A stretch of 64,000 nt of DNA from Acidovorax sp. A1169 (GCF_030704685.1 NZ_JAUZDX010000014.1:1-64000), one strand, 5' to 3'. Positions 35,681 through 44,619 are shown, numbered from the stretch's first letter. A program made the numbers and translations. The notes: generated from the sequence alone by a model not told the origin.

Positions 35681-37015
35681 TCAGCCTGCACGGGCGGCAT
35701 CGGCCAGGCGCTGGGCGCAGTGGCTGGCCTGCCGGGCCTCGCGCGCCTCGACCATCACGCGCAGCAGGGGCTCGGTGCCGCTGGCGCGTATCAGCACGCG
35801 GCCCGTGGTGCCCAGCTCCTGCTTAACGGCCTCGGTCTCACGGGCCAACAGCTGATTCGACTTCCAGTCCTGCCCGGGCGCCAGGCGCACGTTGAGCAGC
35901 ACCTGGGGGTACAGGGTGACATCGCTGAGCAGCTCGGGCAGCTTCCTGCCGCTGCGCACGCAGGCCTGCAGCACCTGCAGGGCGCTGACCAGGCCATCGC
36001 CCGTGGTGTGGCGGTCCAGCGCCAGCAGGTGGCCCGAGCCCTCGCCGCCCAGCGTCCAGCCGTGGCGGGCCAGCTCTTCGAGCACATAGCGGTCGCCCAC
36101 CTTGGCGCGCACGAATTGCACGCCGCGCTGCTGCAGCGCCACCTCCACGGCCATGTTGGTCATGAGGGTGCCGACCACACCGGGCACCTCTTCGCCGCGG
36201 CCCAGGCGGTCGGCCGCCATGAGGTACAGCAGCTCGTCGCCGTTGTACAGGCGGCCCGTGGCATCCACCATCTGCAGGCGGTCGGCATCGCCGTCGAGCG
36301 CGATGCCGTAGTCGGCGCGGTTGGCGCGCACCGAGCGCACCAGCGCTTCGGGGTGCGTGGCCCCCACCTCGTGGTTGATGTTCAGGCCATCGGGCGCGCA
36401 GCCGATGGACAACACCTCGGCGCCCAGTTCGTGGAACACCTTGGGCGCCACCTGGTAGGCCGCGCCATGGGCGCCATCCACCACGATCTTCAGGCCCTTC
36501 AGGGTCAGGTCCTGCGGGAAGGTGCTCTTGCAGAACTCGATGTAGCGGCCCGCCGCGTCGTCGAGACGGCGCGCCTTGCCCAGGCTGGCCGAATCGGCCC
36601 ACACCGGGGCTTCGGACAGGGCCGCTTCCACGGCCAGCTCCCAGGCGTCGGGCAGTTTGGTGCCCTGGGCGCTGAAGAATTTGATGCCGTTGTCGGGAAA
36701 CGCATTGTGGCTGGCGCTGATCACCACGCCCAGGCTGGCGCGCTGCGCGCGCGTGAGGTAGGCCACGCCCGGCGTGGGCAGCGGGCCGAGCAGCACCACG
36801 TCCACCCCGGCCGAGTTGAAGCCCGACTCCAGCGCGCTTTCGAGCATGTAGCCCGAGATGCGCGTGTCCTTGCCGATGAGCACGGTGGGGCGTTCTTCGG
36901 TGCGGCGCAGCACGCGCCCCACGGCATGGGCCAGGCGCAGCACGAAGTCAGGGGTGATGGGGGCCTGGCCCACGGTACCGCGGATGCCGTCGGTGCCGAA
37001 ATACTGGCGTGTCAT
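35681..37015 (-). CDS. glmM: Phosphoglucosamine mutase
   Basis: A 444-residue enzyme interconverting glucosamine-6-P and glucosamine-1-P for UDP-GlcNAc synthesis. The start [16 protein letters not shown] is diagnostic. The catalytic phosphoserine loop is [15 protein letters not shown] (Ser about 103), the metal loop is DGDADRL and the sugar-binding loop is GEGSGH. The C-terminal phosphate site is [12 protein letters not shown]. It lies 80 bases after folP in the conserved order ftsH-folP-glmM. Confidence 0.97.
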   Translation of the reverse strand: MTRQYFGTDGIRGTVGQAPITPDFVLRLAHAVGRVLRRTEERPTVLIGKDTRISGYMLESALESGFNSAGVDVVLLGPLPTPGVAYLTRAQRASLGVVISASHNAFPDNGIKFFSAQGTKLPDAWELAVEAALSEAPVWADSASLGKARRLDDAAGRYIEFCKSTFPQDLTLKGLKIVVDGAHGAAYQVAPKVFHELGAEVLSIGCAPDGLNINHEVGATHPEALVRSVRANRADYGIALDGDADRLQMVDATGRLYNGDELLYLMAADRLGRGEEVPGVVGTLMTNMAVEVALQQRGVQFVRAKVGDRYVLEELARHGWTLGGEGSGHLLALDRHTTGDGLVSALQVLQACVRSGRKLPELLSDVTLYPQVLLNVRLAPGQDWKSNQLLARETEAVKQELGTTGRVLIRASGTEPLLRVMVEAREARQASHCAQRLADAARAG

Positions 37016-37095
37016 GTGTGAGATCTCCTCGGGTTCTGTCGCTTTTTGGTTTTGCTTCGCACTTGCTCGTACCGGCCTCGTACCTGCCACAGCCC

Positions 37096-37935
37096 TCACG
37101 GCTGTCGCTGCTGCTCCATGGCCTGCCACACGGCCAGGGCGGTCACCGTCTCGGCCACGTCGTGCACGCGCACGATGCGCGCACCGTTCACCACCGCCAG
37201 CAGCGCCGCCGCCACGCTGGGCAGCATGCGCTCGCCGGCCACGGCCAGCCCGGTCACAGCCCCCAGGGACGACTTGCGCGACCAGCCGGCCAATACCGCG
37301 TAGCCGGTGGCCGCCAGCTCCTGCTGACGCGCCAGCAGCGCAAAGTTCTGCTCCACCGTCTTGCCAAAGCCTATGCCGGGGTCGAGTGCAATGCGCCCGG
37401 GGGCCACGCCCAGGGCCTGCAGACCGTCGGCCGCCTGCGCCAGGAACGACAGCACCTGGGCCACCACGTCGCCCGCCATGGGCGCCACCTGCATGGTCTG
37501 CGGATCGCGGTGCATGTGCATCAGGCAAACCCCGCACAGCGGGTGGCCGGCCACCACGGCCGCCGCCCCAGGCTGGCGCAGCGCCCACACATCGTTGACG
37601 ATGTCGGCCCCCAGGTCGAGCACGGCTTGCATCACCTCGGGCTTGTAGGTGTCCACCGAAACCGGTACGCCCAGCGACACGGCCCCCTGCACCACCGGTA
37701 GCACGCGGGCCAGCTCTTCGGCCAGCGGCACGGCGGGGCTGCCGGGGCGCGTGGATTCACCGCCGATGTCGAGGATGTGCGCACCCTCGTGCACCAGTTG
37801 CTCGCAATGGCGCAGCGCAGCGGCCGTGCTGGCGTGCTGCCCGCCGTCCGAGAACGAATCGGGCGTGACATTGACGATGCCCATGACCTGCGGCCGGGCG
37901 AGGTCAATGGCGAAGCGGGAGGTCTGCCAGAGCAT
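37096..37935 (-). CDS. folP: Dihydropteroate synthase
   Basis: A 279-residue enzyme condensing pterin pyrophosphate with p-aminobenzoate in folate synthesis; the sulphonamide target. The start at 37935 (MLWQTSRF) is chosen. Signature motifs are [15 protein letters not shown] (about 18-32) and [10 protein letters not shown] (about 57-66), then [19 protein letters not shown] and the C-terminal RVHDV. It lies 192 bases after ftsH. Confidence 0.97.
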   Translation of the reverse strand: MLWQTSRFAIDLARPQVMGIVNVTPDSFSDGGQHASTAAALRHCEQLVHEGAHILDIGGESTRPGSPAVPLAEELARVLPVVQGAVSLGVPVSVDTYKPEVMQAVLDLGADIVNDVWALRQPGAAAVVAGHPLCGVCLMHMHRDPQTMQVAPMAGDVVAQVLSFLAQAADGLQALGVAPGRIALDPGIGFGKTVEQNFALLARQQELAATGYAVLAGWSRKSSLGAVTGLAVAGERMLPSVAAALLAVVNGARIVRVHDVAETVTALAVWQAMEQQRQP

Positions 37936-38127
37936 GGAATGGGAGGTAGTCCACCGGGGACTGAACGGCGCCGCCAGGGACGCACAGGCAGGGGGACGGA
38001 AGGGAAGTGGATGCGGGAGAAAGAAGAAGAAAGGGGTGCTGCCGGGCCCGGCCACGAAAAACGGGGCACTGGGCCCCGTTGCTGCGGTCGAACCGCTGGT
38101 CCGCCTGTCGTGCCTGGACTCTGTCTA

Positions 38128-40056
38128 TCAGGCGGCCGATGGTGCTGCTGGCGCAGCCTCGGTGGCCACGGCAGGCGTGCCGCCGCCGGGGGTGTCGCCA
38201 CCCGACGAAGGCGTGCGCGGCGTCCAGTCCTTGGGAGGGCGTGGAGGCTTTCCGGCCATGATGTCGTCGAGCTGCTCCGTGTCGATGGTTTCCCATTCGA
38301 GCAGGGCCTTGGCCATGGCGTGCATCTTGTCGCTGTTCTCTTCGATCAGGCGGCGGGCCAGGTCGTATTGCTCGTCGATGATGCGGCGCACCTCGCCATC
38401 GACCTTTTCCATGGTCTGCTCGCTCATGTTCGTGGTCTTGGTGACCGAACGGCCCAGGAACACTTCGCCCTCGTTCTCGGCATAGACCATCGGGCCCAAC
38501 GCTGCGGTCATGCCGTAGCGGGTCACCATGTCACGTGCGATGTGCGTGGCACGCTCGAAGTCGTTGCTGGCGCCGGTGGTCATCTGGTTCATGAACACTT
38601 CTTCGGCAATGCGGCCACCGAACAGCATGCTGATCTGGTTGAGCATGTATTCACGGTCGTAGCTGTAGCGGTCCTGCGCGGGCAGGCTCATCGTCACGCC
38701 CAGGGCACGGCCACGGGGGATGATGGTGACCTTGTGCACCGGGTCGCACTTGGGCAGCAGCTTGCCGATCAGTGCGTGGCCGGACTCGTGGTAGGCCGTG
38801 TTGCGGCGCTCTTCCTCGGGCATGACCATGCTCTTGCGCTCGGGGCCCATGAGGATCTTGTCCTTGGCCTTCTCGAAGTCCTGCATCTCCACGGTGCGGG
38901 CGTTGCGGCGCGCAGCCATCAGGGCGGCTTCATTGCACAGATTGGCCAGGTCGGCACCGCTCATGCCGGGCGTGCCCCGGGCGATGATGTTCGGGGCTAC
39001 GTCCTGGCCGATCGGGATCTTGCGCATGTGCACGTTCAGGATCTGTTCGCGGCCGCGGATGTCGGGCAGCGTCACGTACACCTGGCGGTCGAAACGGCCG
39101 GGGCGCAGCAGGGCGGCGTCCAGGATGTCGGGGCGGTTGGTGGCAGCCACCACGATCACGCCCAGGTTGGTTTCGAAGCCGTCCATCTCGACCAGCATCT
39201 GGTTCAGGGTCTGCTCGCGCTCGTCGTTGCCACCACCGAGGCCGGCACCGCGCTGGCGGCCCACGGCGTCGATTTCATCGATGAAGATGATGCAGGGGGC
39301 GTTCTTCTTGGCGTTGTCGAACATGTCGCGCACACGGGCCGCGCCCACGCCGACGAACATTTCCACGAAGTCGGAGCCCGAGATGCTGAAGAACGGCACC
39401 TTGGCTTCGCCCGCGATGGACTTGGCCAAGAGGGTCTTGCCGGTACCGGGCGGGCCGACAAGCAGCAGGCCGCGCGGAATGCGCCCGCCGAGCTTCTGGA
39501 ATTTCTGCGGGTCTTTGAGGAAGTCCACGACTTCCTTGACTTCTTCCTTGGCCTCGTCGCAACCGGCCACGTCCGCGAACGTGACCTGGTTGTTGTTCTC
39601 GTCGAGCATGCGTGCCTTGCTCTTGCCGAAACTGAAGGCACCGCCCTTGCCGCCGCCCTGCATCTGGCGCATGAAGTAGACCCATACGCCGATCAGCAGC
39701 AGCATGGGGCCCCAGCTGACCAGCAAGGTCATGAGCAGGGAGCCTTCTTCACGGGGCTTGACGTCGAACTTGACGTTGTGGGTGATCAGGTCGCCCACCA
39801 GGCCACGGTCCAGCACCGATGCGTTCGTGCGGATTTTGCGGTCGTCGTTGGTCGTGGCAACGATCTCGCCGCCGCTCAGCCCCTCGGGGATGGTGGCGCT
39901 CTTGATACGGTTGTTACGAACTTCTTCGAGGAATTCGGAGTACCCGATATGTCCTGCGCTGGCGCCGCCACGGGTGTCAAACTGCTTGAACACCGTGAAC
40001 AGCACCATGGCAATGACCAGCCATACGGCAATTTTTGAAAACCACTGATTGTTCAA
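38128..40056 (-). CDS. ftsH: ATP-dependent zinc metalloprotease FtsH
   Basis: A 642-residue inner-membrane AAA+ protease. Two membrane segments (about 6-25 and 105-125) flank a periplasmic domain. The AAA module has Walker A GPPGTGKT, Walker [12 protein letters not shown] and the SRH region. The protease has HESGH for zinc, with the third ligand Asp later. The start is taken as TTG at 40056, since homologues begin [13 protein letters not shown] and GGAG lies just upstream; an in-frame ATG at 40095 would add 13 residues. Confidence 0.96.
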   Translation of the reverse strand: MNNQWFSKIAVWLVIAMVLFTVFKQFDTRGGASAGHIGYSEFLEEVRNNRIKSATIPEGLSGGEIVATTNDDRKIRTNASVLDRGLVGDLITHNVKFDVKPREEGSLLMTLLVSWGPMLLLIGVWVYFMRQMQGGGKGGAFSFGKSKARMLDENNNQVTFADVAGCDEAKEEVKEVVDFLKDPQKFQKLGGRIPRGLLLVGPPGTGKTLLAKSIAGEAKVPFFSISGSDFVEMFVGVGAARVRDMFDNAKKNAPCIIFIDEIDAVGRQRGAGLGGGNDEREQTLNQMLVEMDGFETNLGVIVVAATNRPDILDAALLRPGRFDRQVYVTLPDIRGREQILNVHMRKIPIGQDVAPNIIARGTPGMSGADLANLCNEAALMAARRNARTVEMQDFEKAKDKILMGPERKSMVMPEEERRNTAYHESGHALIGKLLPKCDPVHKVTIIPRGRALGVTMSLPAQDRYSYDREYMLNQISMLFGGRIAEEVFMNQMTTGASNDFERATHIARDMVTRYGMTAALGPMVYAENEGEVFLGRSVTKTTNMSEQTMEKVDGEVRRIIDEQYDLARRLIEENSDKMHAMAKALLEWETIDTEQLDDIMAGKPPRPPKDWTPRTPSSGGDTPGGGTPAVATEAAPAAPSAA

Positions 40057-40260
40057 GCGGGGCTCCAGTTGCAAGGGAGAAAGGGCGACGGTCACAAAGC
40101 CGTCACGGCCTATATGTGGCCCATTTTAGGTCTTTCAAGCGCAGACACCATGGCTATTCCCCCTAGCGGCCATGGGCACCGCTCGGGATTTGCGGGGGTT
40201 TGTCACATATCGGCGGGGGTTTTGCCTCTCAGGCAGCCCCCTTTTGGAGATTTCGGCGCA
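40057..40260. other. rlmE-ftsH spacer
   Basis: 204 non-coding bases on the minus-strand path from rlmE to ftsH, with T-rich patches. The ftsH promoter is expected here; no clear hexamers are assigned. Confidence 0.4.
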
Positions 40261-40923
40261 TCACGCCGATTTCTTGAGGCCCATGCCGACCAGGAAGGTT
40301 TCTGACGATTTATCGCGCGATGCCTTGGGTTTGACGGGTTTCACCACCTTGAAGGTCTGCTTGAACAGCGTGACCAGGTCGCTGTAGCCGCTGCCGTGAA
40401 AAAGCTTGACCACCAGCGCCCCATCGGGCTTGAGGTGGGTGGTGGCGAATTCCACCGCCAGCTCGACCAGATGGGAAATGCGGGCGGCGTCGGCCGATTC
40501 AATGCCCGAGAGGTTGGGAGCCATGTCCGAGACCACCACGTCCACCACCCGGCCGTCCAGCGCCGCCTCCAGTTGCGCCAGCACCGCCTCTTCGCGAAAA
40601 TCCCCGTTCAGGAAGGTCACGCCCTCGACGGGCTCCATGGGCAGGATGTCCAGGGCGATGATGGTGCCGTTGAGTTGCCCCGTGGCCGCGCCACCCGGCG
40701 ACAGGCGCCGGCGCACGTACTGGCTCCAGGCGCCGGGCGTGGAGCCCAGGTCCACCACGGTATTGCCGGGCTTGATGAGGTGCAGCTGCTCATCGATCTC
40801 CTTGAGCTTGTAGGCTGCACGGGCCCGAAAACCCTCTTTCTGGGCCAACTTGACGTAGGTGTCGTTGACGTGGTCATTGAGCCACGCCTTGTTGACCTTC
40901 TTGCTTTGGGTTTTGACTTTCAT
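40261..40923 (-). CDS. rlmE: 23S rRNA 2'-O-ribose methyltransferase RlmE
   Basis: A 220-residue SAM-dependent methyltransferase (RrmJ/FtsJ) modifying U2552 of 23S rRNA. The SAM motif is [13 protein letters not shown] (about 56-68); [16 protein letters not shown] and LVVKLFHG supply the D and K of the catalytic tetrad. The start codon at 40921-40923 lies inside the phage attachment core, so the upstream DNA is now phage DNA. The sequence before the ATG contains AGGA at suitable distance, provided by the phage. Confidence 0.96.
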   Translation of the reverse strand: MKVKTQSKKVNKAWLNDHVNDTYVKLAQKEGFRARAAYKLKEIDEQLHLIKPGNTVVDLGSTPGAWSQYVRRRLSPGGAATGQLNGTIIALDILPMEPVEGVTFLNGDFREEAVLAQLEAALDGRVVDVVVSDMAPNLSGIESADAARISHLVELAVEFATTHLKPDGALVVKLFHGSGYSDLVTLFKQTFKVVKPVKPKASRDKSSETFLVGMGLKKSA

Positions 40924-41215
40924 TGCGTTCTATTCCTGTTTCAGGGAAGGCGTTAAGGATGGCATTTAGCGTTTCTTTCGCCTTCGCTTGCCATTCGTCA
41001 TTTTCGTCTAGCTGATCTGCTAGGCCTTCTAGTACCGCCATCGTTGGGTCTAACCCCGCAATCTGCGCTAGCTTGATGCGCTTGTCGATGGTGCACACAC
41101 GAGTCCCCGCTTTCCAGTTCGATACGTGAGGTCGGCTTTCGCCCAGTAGCTCGGCAAGCTTTGTCTGGCTCCCTGCGATCGCGGCGGCCTTCTCAATGGT
41201 GTCGATTAGTGGCAT
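40874..41215 (-). CDS. Phage HTH repressor, C-terminally altered by integration
   Basis: A 113-residue HTH protein; residues about 16-45 ([23 protein letters not shown]) form a Cro/CI-type helix-turn-helix. It is divergent from the phage early genes and flanked by operator-like palindromes, so it is probably the lysogeny/copy-control repressor. It overlaps the rlmE start by 50 bases. Residues 101-113 are encoded by rlmE DNA; in the excised circle the frame would stop with TAA right after Ser100. Confidence 0.85.
   Translation of the reverse strand: MPLIDTIEKAAAIAGSQTKLAELLGESRPHVSNWKAGTRVCTIDKRIKLAQIAGLDPTMAVLEGLADQLDENDEWQAKAKETLNAILNAFPETGIERNESQNPKQEGQQGVAQ
40916..40929. other. attL candidate
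   Basis: ACTTTCATTG C GTT. It shares the 10-base core ACTTTCATTG and the trailing GTT with the right end and differs by one base. The core contains the complement of the rlmE start codon. Confidence 0.75.
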
Positions 41216-41228
41216 ATGTAGCTTTCTA

Positions 41229-41300
41229 TTGGTACATGTACCAAATGTTTGGTACTATTCGTCACGTATCAATTTTTTGGTACGTGATGGTAACAGTACC
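41229..41300. promoter_or_regulatory. Operator array between phage repressor and early genes
   Basis: A perfect 16-bp palindrome TTGGTACATGTACCAA (41229-41244). Further TTGGTAC half-sites lie at 41249 and 41277. An inverted pair TCACGTA (41262-41268) / TACGTGA (41281-41287) overlaps the last half-site. GGTA...TACC (41289-41300) forms a last imperfect palindrome. This is typical of a lysogeny switch bound by the divergent repressor. Confidence 0.75.
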
Positions 41301-41343
41301 CCGGTGCTGTTGTTGTTCCACACAGCCAATAGAGGCACACGCA

Positions 41344-41676
41344 ATGTCATTCACAAGCACTATCCAGCTCCTCAAAGTCTCTGAAGAGACCTCCAAGAAA
41401 CTCAACCCCGACACCGGCAAGCCCTACATCTCTCACGTTGCGCGCTGCGCCCTGATCAACGATGACGGTGAGCTCGAAACCGTAGGCCGCTTGCGCGTGC
41501 CTCGTGACCTGGTCGAACAGGCGAAGGTCGGGATTTATCGCGCTGGCTTCGCATTGCGCGTGCCTGACTACGGCGCTGATAAGGGTGAGGTCGTGGCGGT
41601 CCTCACCAGCTTGACTCCAGTACCGCCCCAGCGCCAAGCCGCTACGCCCGCCCCAGCTCCCAAGGCTTCCGCCTGA
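41344..41676 (+). CDS. Putative phage ssDNA-binding protein (pV-like)
   Basis: A 110-residue protein, start at 41344. A beta-rich first 90 residues (ISHVARCALINDDGELETVGRLRVPRDLV) ends in a Pro/Ala-rich tail. Its position as first plus-strand gene before the small orfs and coat genes, and its size, match the ssDNA-binding protein that coats the nascent genome of filamentous phages. No diagnostic motif is visible, so the function is inferred. Confidence 0.65.
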   Translation: MSFTSTIQLLKVSEETSKKLNPDTGKPYISHVARCALINDDGELETVGRLRVPRDLVEQAKVGIYRAGFALRVPDYGADKGEVVAVLTSLTPVPPQRQAATPAPAPKASA

Positions 41677-41684
41677 GGCTCTTC

Positions 41685-41885
41685 ATGCCTGCCAATCTCG
41701 ATCTAAACGACAAGCTCGTGAAGCGCGGCCTTCCCGTTTCCTGGCATGGCTGGCGTGGCACCGTGCAGCGCGTTCGCACGGGCCGTTGCTTGATCAAATT
41801 CAACGTCGATCAGGCTGACGCAACAGTCAAGGTTGCGCCCACCTGGGTTGACTGTTCCTCAGTGCAGGTGGTGTCTCGTGGCTGA
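41685..41885 (+). CDS. Small phage protein, unknown function
   Basis: A 66-residue basic protein (MPANLDLNDKLVKRG...) without a membrane segment; WHGWRGTVQRVRTGRCLIKF resembles a small SH3-like beta barrel. It lies 8 bases after the pV-like gene and overlaps the next small ORF by 8 bases, as in tightly packed inovirus genomes. Confidence 0.65.
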   Translation: MPANLDLNDKLVKRGLPVSWHGWRGTVQRVRTGRCLIKFNVDQADATVKVAPTWVDCSSVQVVSRG

Positions 41886-41997
41886 CTGGCTCTTGGCAAT
41901 TGGGCTCGCTTGCTTCTTCTGGCTGGCATTCCTTGCTGGTATTTCGCCATTGCTCAAGGTCATCAAGTGGGCATTCCCGCCCAAGCGGGACTACTGA
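41878..41997 (+). CDS. 39-residue phage membrane protein
   Basis: A GTG-start ORF coding a 39-residue protein: a short N-terminus, one hydrophobic span (LLAIGLACFFWLAFLAGI) and a basic C-terminus (KVIKWAFPPKRDY). It overlaps the preceding gene by 8 bases and ends 2 bases before the next start. Size, topology and position resemble the small minor virion proteins (pVII/pIX-type) of filamentous phages. Confidence 0.65.
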   Translation: MADWLLAIGLACFFWLAFLAGISPLLKVIKWAFPPKRDY

Positions 41998-41999
41998 CC

Positions 42000-42323
42000 A
42001 TGGCCCTTTGCCTCTTCATTGAAGCGTCTGCATCTGGCCCGCCTTCTGCGGCTTCTGCGACCGGCAAAACGCTCCTGCCCTGGGCAGTCGGTGACGCCAC
42101 CCTTTCCGGTGGCTCCTACACCTGCCCCAGTGGCTCCCATCTGCTGCTCACGGTGGCAGAAGCCAACCAACAAATTTCCCTCCCTCCGTTGCAAATAACG
42201 ACGGCGGAAGGGGTCGCAATCAGCAGCGCCATCCTGCTGGTATGGGGTGCGGGCTGGGCCTTTCGAGTGCTCATCCAAACCCTGAAACACACCGATGGAA
42301 ATTCAACCTCAGAAACGGAGTAA
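42000..42323 (+). CDS. Phage protein with C-terminal membrane span, unknown
   Basis: A 107-residue protein, start at 42000 (MALCLFIEASASG). The N-terminal 70 residues are polar with one Cys pair-like pattern (SGGSYTCPSG). A hydrophobic span (AISSAILLVWGAGWAFRVLI) lies near residues 72-93, then a charged tail. It sits just before the major coat gene, and a role in the virion or assembly is likely but unproven. Confidence 0.7.
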   Translation: MALCLFIEASASGPPSAASATGKTLLPWAVGDATLSGGSYTCPSGSHLLLTVAEANQQISLPPLQITTAEGVAISSAILLVWGAGWAFRVLIQTLKHTDGNSTSETE

Positions 42324-42326
42324 CAC

Positions 42327-42545
42327 ATGAACCGCATCACCTTCCGCAAGCCTGCTCTGCAAGCCATCGTCGCATCGGCACTCCTGGCCGCTGCAACCGC
42401 CTCCCAAGCCGCAGCCGTGGACGTCGCCTCTGTCGTCACAGACATTGCCGCCCAAGCCGCACCCATCGGTCTGATCGGCGCTGCCGTGCTGCTGATCTAC
42501 GTGGGCGTCAAGGCCTTCCAGTGGGTGCGCAAGGCTCTGTCCTAA
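42327..42545 (+). CDS. Major coat protein (pVIII-like)
   Basis: A 72-residue precursor: signal peptide with basic start and Ala-rich core, cleaved near ASQAAA (about 28-30), leaving roughly 42 residues. The mature part has an amphipathic N-terminal helix (VDVASVVTDIAAQ), a membrane span (PIGLIGAAVLLIYVGVKAF) and a basic C-terminus (RKAL) to face the DNA. This is the canonical plan of an inovirus major coat protein. A hairpin follows. Confidence 0.9.
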   Translation: MNRITFRKPALQAIVASALLAAATASQAAAVDVASVVTDIAAQAAPIGLIGAAVLLIYVGVKAFQWVRKALS

Positions 42546-42561
42546 GCCACCCGGCATAAGA

Positions 42562-42590
42562 CCCCTGACCGGCCGGCAGGGGGCCTTTGC
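42562..42590 (+). terminator. Hairpin after the major coat gene
   Basis: CCCCTG (42562-42567) pairs with CAGGGG (42577-42582) around a GC-rich loop, followed by CCTTTG. Filamentous phages commonly have a partial terminator here to keep coat protein levels above pIII. Confidence 0.55.
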
Positions 42591-42627
42591 CAAAGCCCAC
42601 GCGGTGGGTTTCGTCAAGGGGTAGCAC

Positions 42628-42687
42628 ATGGGCTTTTTCGTCATCATCGCAATGCTGGGGGCCGCATGGCTAATCTTCTCCGCGTAG
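42628..42687 (+). CDS. Possible 19-residue hydrophobic phage peptide
   Basis: An ORF of 19 codons (MGFFVIIAMLGAAWLIFSA), wholly hydrophobic, starting 82 bases after the coat gene and overlapping the start of the pIII-like gene by 22 bases. It could be a minor virion protein or a leader coupling translation into pIII. Evidence is only position and composition. Confidence 0.35.
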   Translation: MGFFVIIAMLGAAWLIFSA

Positions 42688-44318
42688 TCCTCGCGGCTAT
42701 CCTGTGCACCCTCTGCGCTGCGTCCTTCGCACTGCCCAAGGCGCCCCAGTATGAGATTTGGGTTGGCTCGACAGTAAAGCTTGGCCCGTTCGGTTCTTTG
42801 TCTGCTGCGTGCAGTGCTTGGGTCGCAGAGCGCAACTCTCAACAGACCGTGGATACCTATGCAGTGACAGGCACGCAGGCACCCCGTACATGCGTGATGT
42901 CTCTCACCACCCGCAGGCCACCCGGCGCACCTGATACGTGGACTCCGCAGACTATGACCGGTCTGCAGATTCCTGCCTATGAGGTTGGTACTTCATGTCC
43001 CGCCAACAGCACCGACGACGGCACCGGCAACTGTGTTTGCGCCTCAACCCATGAAGAAAAAGATGGCCAGTGTCGCCCCAAAAATCCATGCCCCTCCGGT
43101 CAGCATGAAGAGGGCGGCGCATGCGTCCCTGACAGCTGCAAGCCCGATGAAGTGCGCGTCAATGGCGTGTGTGTCCCTGAGCCACCCTGCCCCCCTGGCG
43201 AAAAGCGTGTCAATGGCGTTTGCAAGAAAAATGGATGCGACGTTGGCAAGGTGATGGGCACTTACGACGCCCCAGATGGCCGCGCTGCTTTCTACTGCGA
43301 AAAGGATGGCGGGCAGTTCTGCACTGTCAAGGCCATCGGCAGCGTTTGTGCTTCGTATGACGGTCACACGTCATGTGCTGGCACTGGGCGCCTCACAGGT
43401 TCCACATGCACGCCGGGTGCAAATAGCTCTGGCGAAGGCGGTCCAAGAAGGGATGGCAACAGCGGCGATAGCACTAAGCCGAATGGCGGCAGCGGTGGCA
43501 ACGGCGGCGGGAGCAATAACGGCACCGGCCCCCCTGGTTCACAAGGCCCTGCAGGTCCTGGGAACGGTGGCGGTGGTGGCACAAACCCCAATCCCACTGC
43601 GCCTACAAACCCTGGCTATAACCCGGACCCGACAACGCCCGGCAATCCTCACCCGCCGACAACCTCCGGTCCTGGTGGTAGCAGCGGCATGCCTACGCCC
43701 AAGCCTCAGGCGCCCGATGCCGGTGGCAATTGCCCTGCGGGCTACACCAAGCAAGGCAAGGTCTGTATCAAGAATCCGACTGCACCCAATGGCGACGGCC
43801 TGTGCCCTCCTGACACAGTGAAGATTGGCAGCGTGTGTGTCTACACCCGCCCGGGTGGCGATGGCAGTGGCGATGGCGATGGCGATGGCGATGGTGACGG
43901 TGACGGTGACGGCGATGGCGATGGCAACACGTTTGAGGGTTCTTGCAATGAGGGTTTCATGTGTGAGGGCGATGCCATCCAGTGCGCCATAGCTCGTGAG
44001 CAGCACCGTCGCTCCTGCAAGCTTTTCGACGACAAAAGCGCTGAGTCAGATCTCTATGCGGAAGAGACCAAGAAAGACCTAATGCGCGACGTCACCAAAG
44101 ATTTGCCCGGCAATGAAGAGATCGATATCGCGTCCAAGCTCAACAGCACGGATGCCCTCGGCGGCGGCGGTGCCTGCATACAGGATTTGCACTTGACGGT
44201 GTGGCGGCAAGCGGTGGACCTGCCTATCTCGAAGCTCTGCACTGTGCTCGCGCAGTTGGGCTACATCCTCGTCGCGGTCAGCTCTCTTGCGGCTGCTCGC
44301 ATCATCGTGAAGGGCTGA
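42666..44318 (+). CDS. pIII-like minor coat / adsorption protein
   Basis: A 550-residue predicted tip protein: signal peptide (about 1-22), an N-terminal domain, a Cys-rich repeat region (about 110-245, recurring CPSGQ / VNGVC units), Gly/Pro-rich linkers (about 255-350), a GD repeat tract (about 397-420), a C-terminal Cys domain and a membrane anchor (LCTVLAQLGYILVAVSSLAAARII). This plan and the position between coat gene and pVI match filamentous phage receptor-binding proteins and TspB-like proteins. The host receptor, presumably a pilus, is unknown. Confidence 0.85.
   Translation: MANLLRVVLAAILCTLCAASFALPKAPQYEIWVGSTVKLGPFGSLSAACSAWVAERNSQQTVDTYAVTGTQAPRTCVMSLTTRRPPGAPDTWTPQTMTGLQIPAYEVGTSCPANSTDDGTGNCVCASTHEEKDGQCRPKNPCPSGQHEEGGACVPDSCKPDEVRVNGVCVPEPPCPPGEKRVNGVCKKNGCDVGKVMGTYDAPDGRAAFYCEKDGGQFCTVKAIGSVCASYDGHTSCAGTGRLTGSTCTPGANSSGEGGPRRDGNSGDSTKPNGGSGGNGGGSNNGTGPPGSQGPAGPGNGGGGGTNPNPTAPTNPGYNPDPTTPGNPHPPTTSGPGGSSGMPTPKPQAPDAGGNCPAGYTKQGKVCIKNPTAPNGDGLCPPDTVKIGSVCVYTRPGGDGSGDGDGDGDGDGDGDGDGDGNTFEGSCNEGFMCEGDAIQCAIAREQHRRSCKLFDDKSAESDLYAEETKKDLMRDVTKDLPGNEEIDIASKLNSTDALGGGGACIQDLHLTVWRQAVDLPISKLCTVLAQLGYILVAVSSLAAARIIVKG
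43858..43926 (+). repeat. Hexanucleotide GGCGAT/GGTGAC repeat encoding Gly-Asp
   Basis: About eleven 6-base units in the pIII-like gene give an uninterrupted (GD)n tract. Both GAT and GAC codons occur, so part of the tract has diversified at the third base. Confidence 0.9.
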
Positions 44319-44320
44319 TC

Positions 44321-44617
44321 ATGCCGATATTCATTGCTGCACTCATGGGCGCATTCCTGCGCATGATGGCGTCCTTCGTGGGCCGTGTACTGCTCAACCT
44401 CGGTGTTGCCGTCATCACCTACAAGGGCATGGAAACCGGCCTTGAACAGCTCAAGCAACAGGCCCTTTCTGCCTTCGGCGGATTGCCTCCTGACCTCATG
44501 GCCTTGCTCACCTACATGAAGGTCGGTGTGGCTATCTCGATCATCACCAGCGCATTGCTGGCCCGCGTCTTCATCAACGGCATGAACGGCGTTGCAAAGC
44601 GGTTCGTGAAGAAGTAA
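44321..44617 (+). CDS. pVI-like minor coat protein (DUF2523)
   Basis: A 98-residue protein, start at 44321 right after the pIII-like stop. It has hydrophobic segments near 1-35 and 62-85 with GLEQLKQQALSAFGGLPPDLMALLTYMKVGVAISIITSALL, the DUF2523 pattern found in inoviruses between pIII and Zot. It corresponds to pVI, which anchors the virion tip with pIII. Confidence 0.88.
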   Translation: MPIFIAALMGAFLRMMASFVGRVLLNLGVAVITYKGMETGLEQLKQQALSAFGGLPPDLMALLTYMKVGVAISIITSALLARVFINGMNGVAKRFVKK

Positions 44618-44619
44618 CC

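Noticed and set aside
37777-40038. Long plus-strand frame (753 codons) across folP and ftsH, and similar long frames opposite acs, glmM, matB and mcd
   Set aside because: These are antisense shadows caused by high GC at third codon positions; composition is His/Gly/Ala/Arg-rich with no domain, and the opposite strand carries well-conserved genes.
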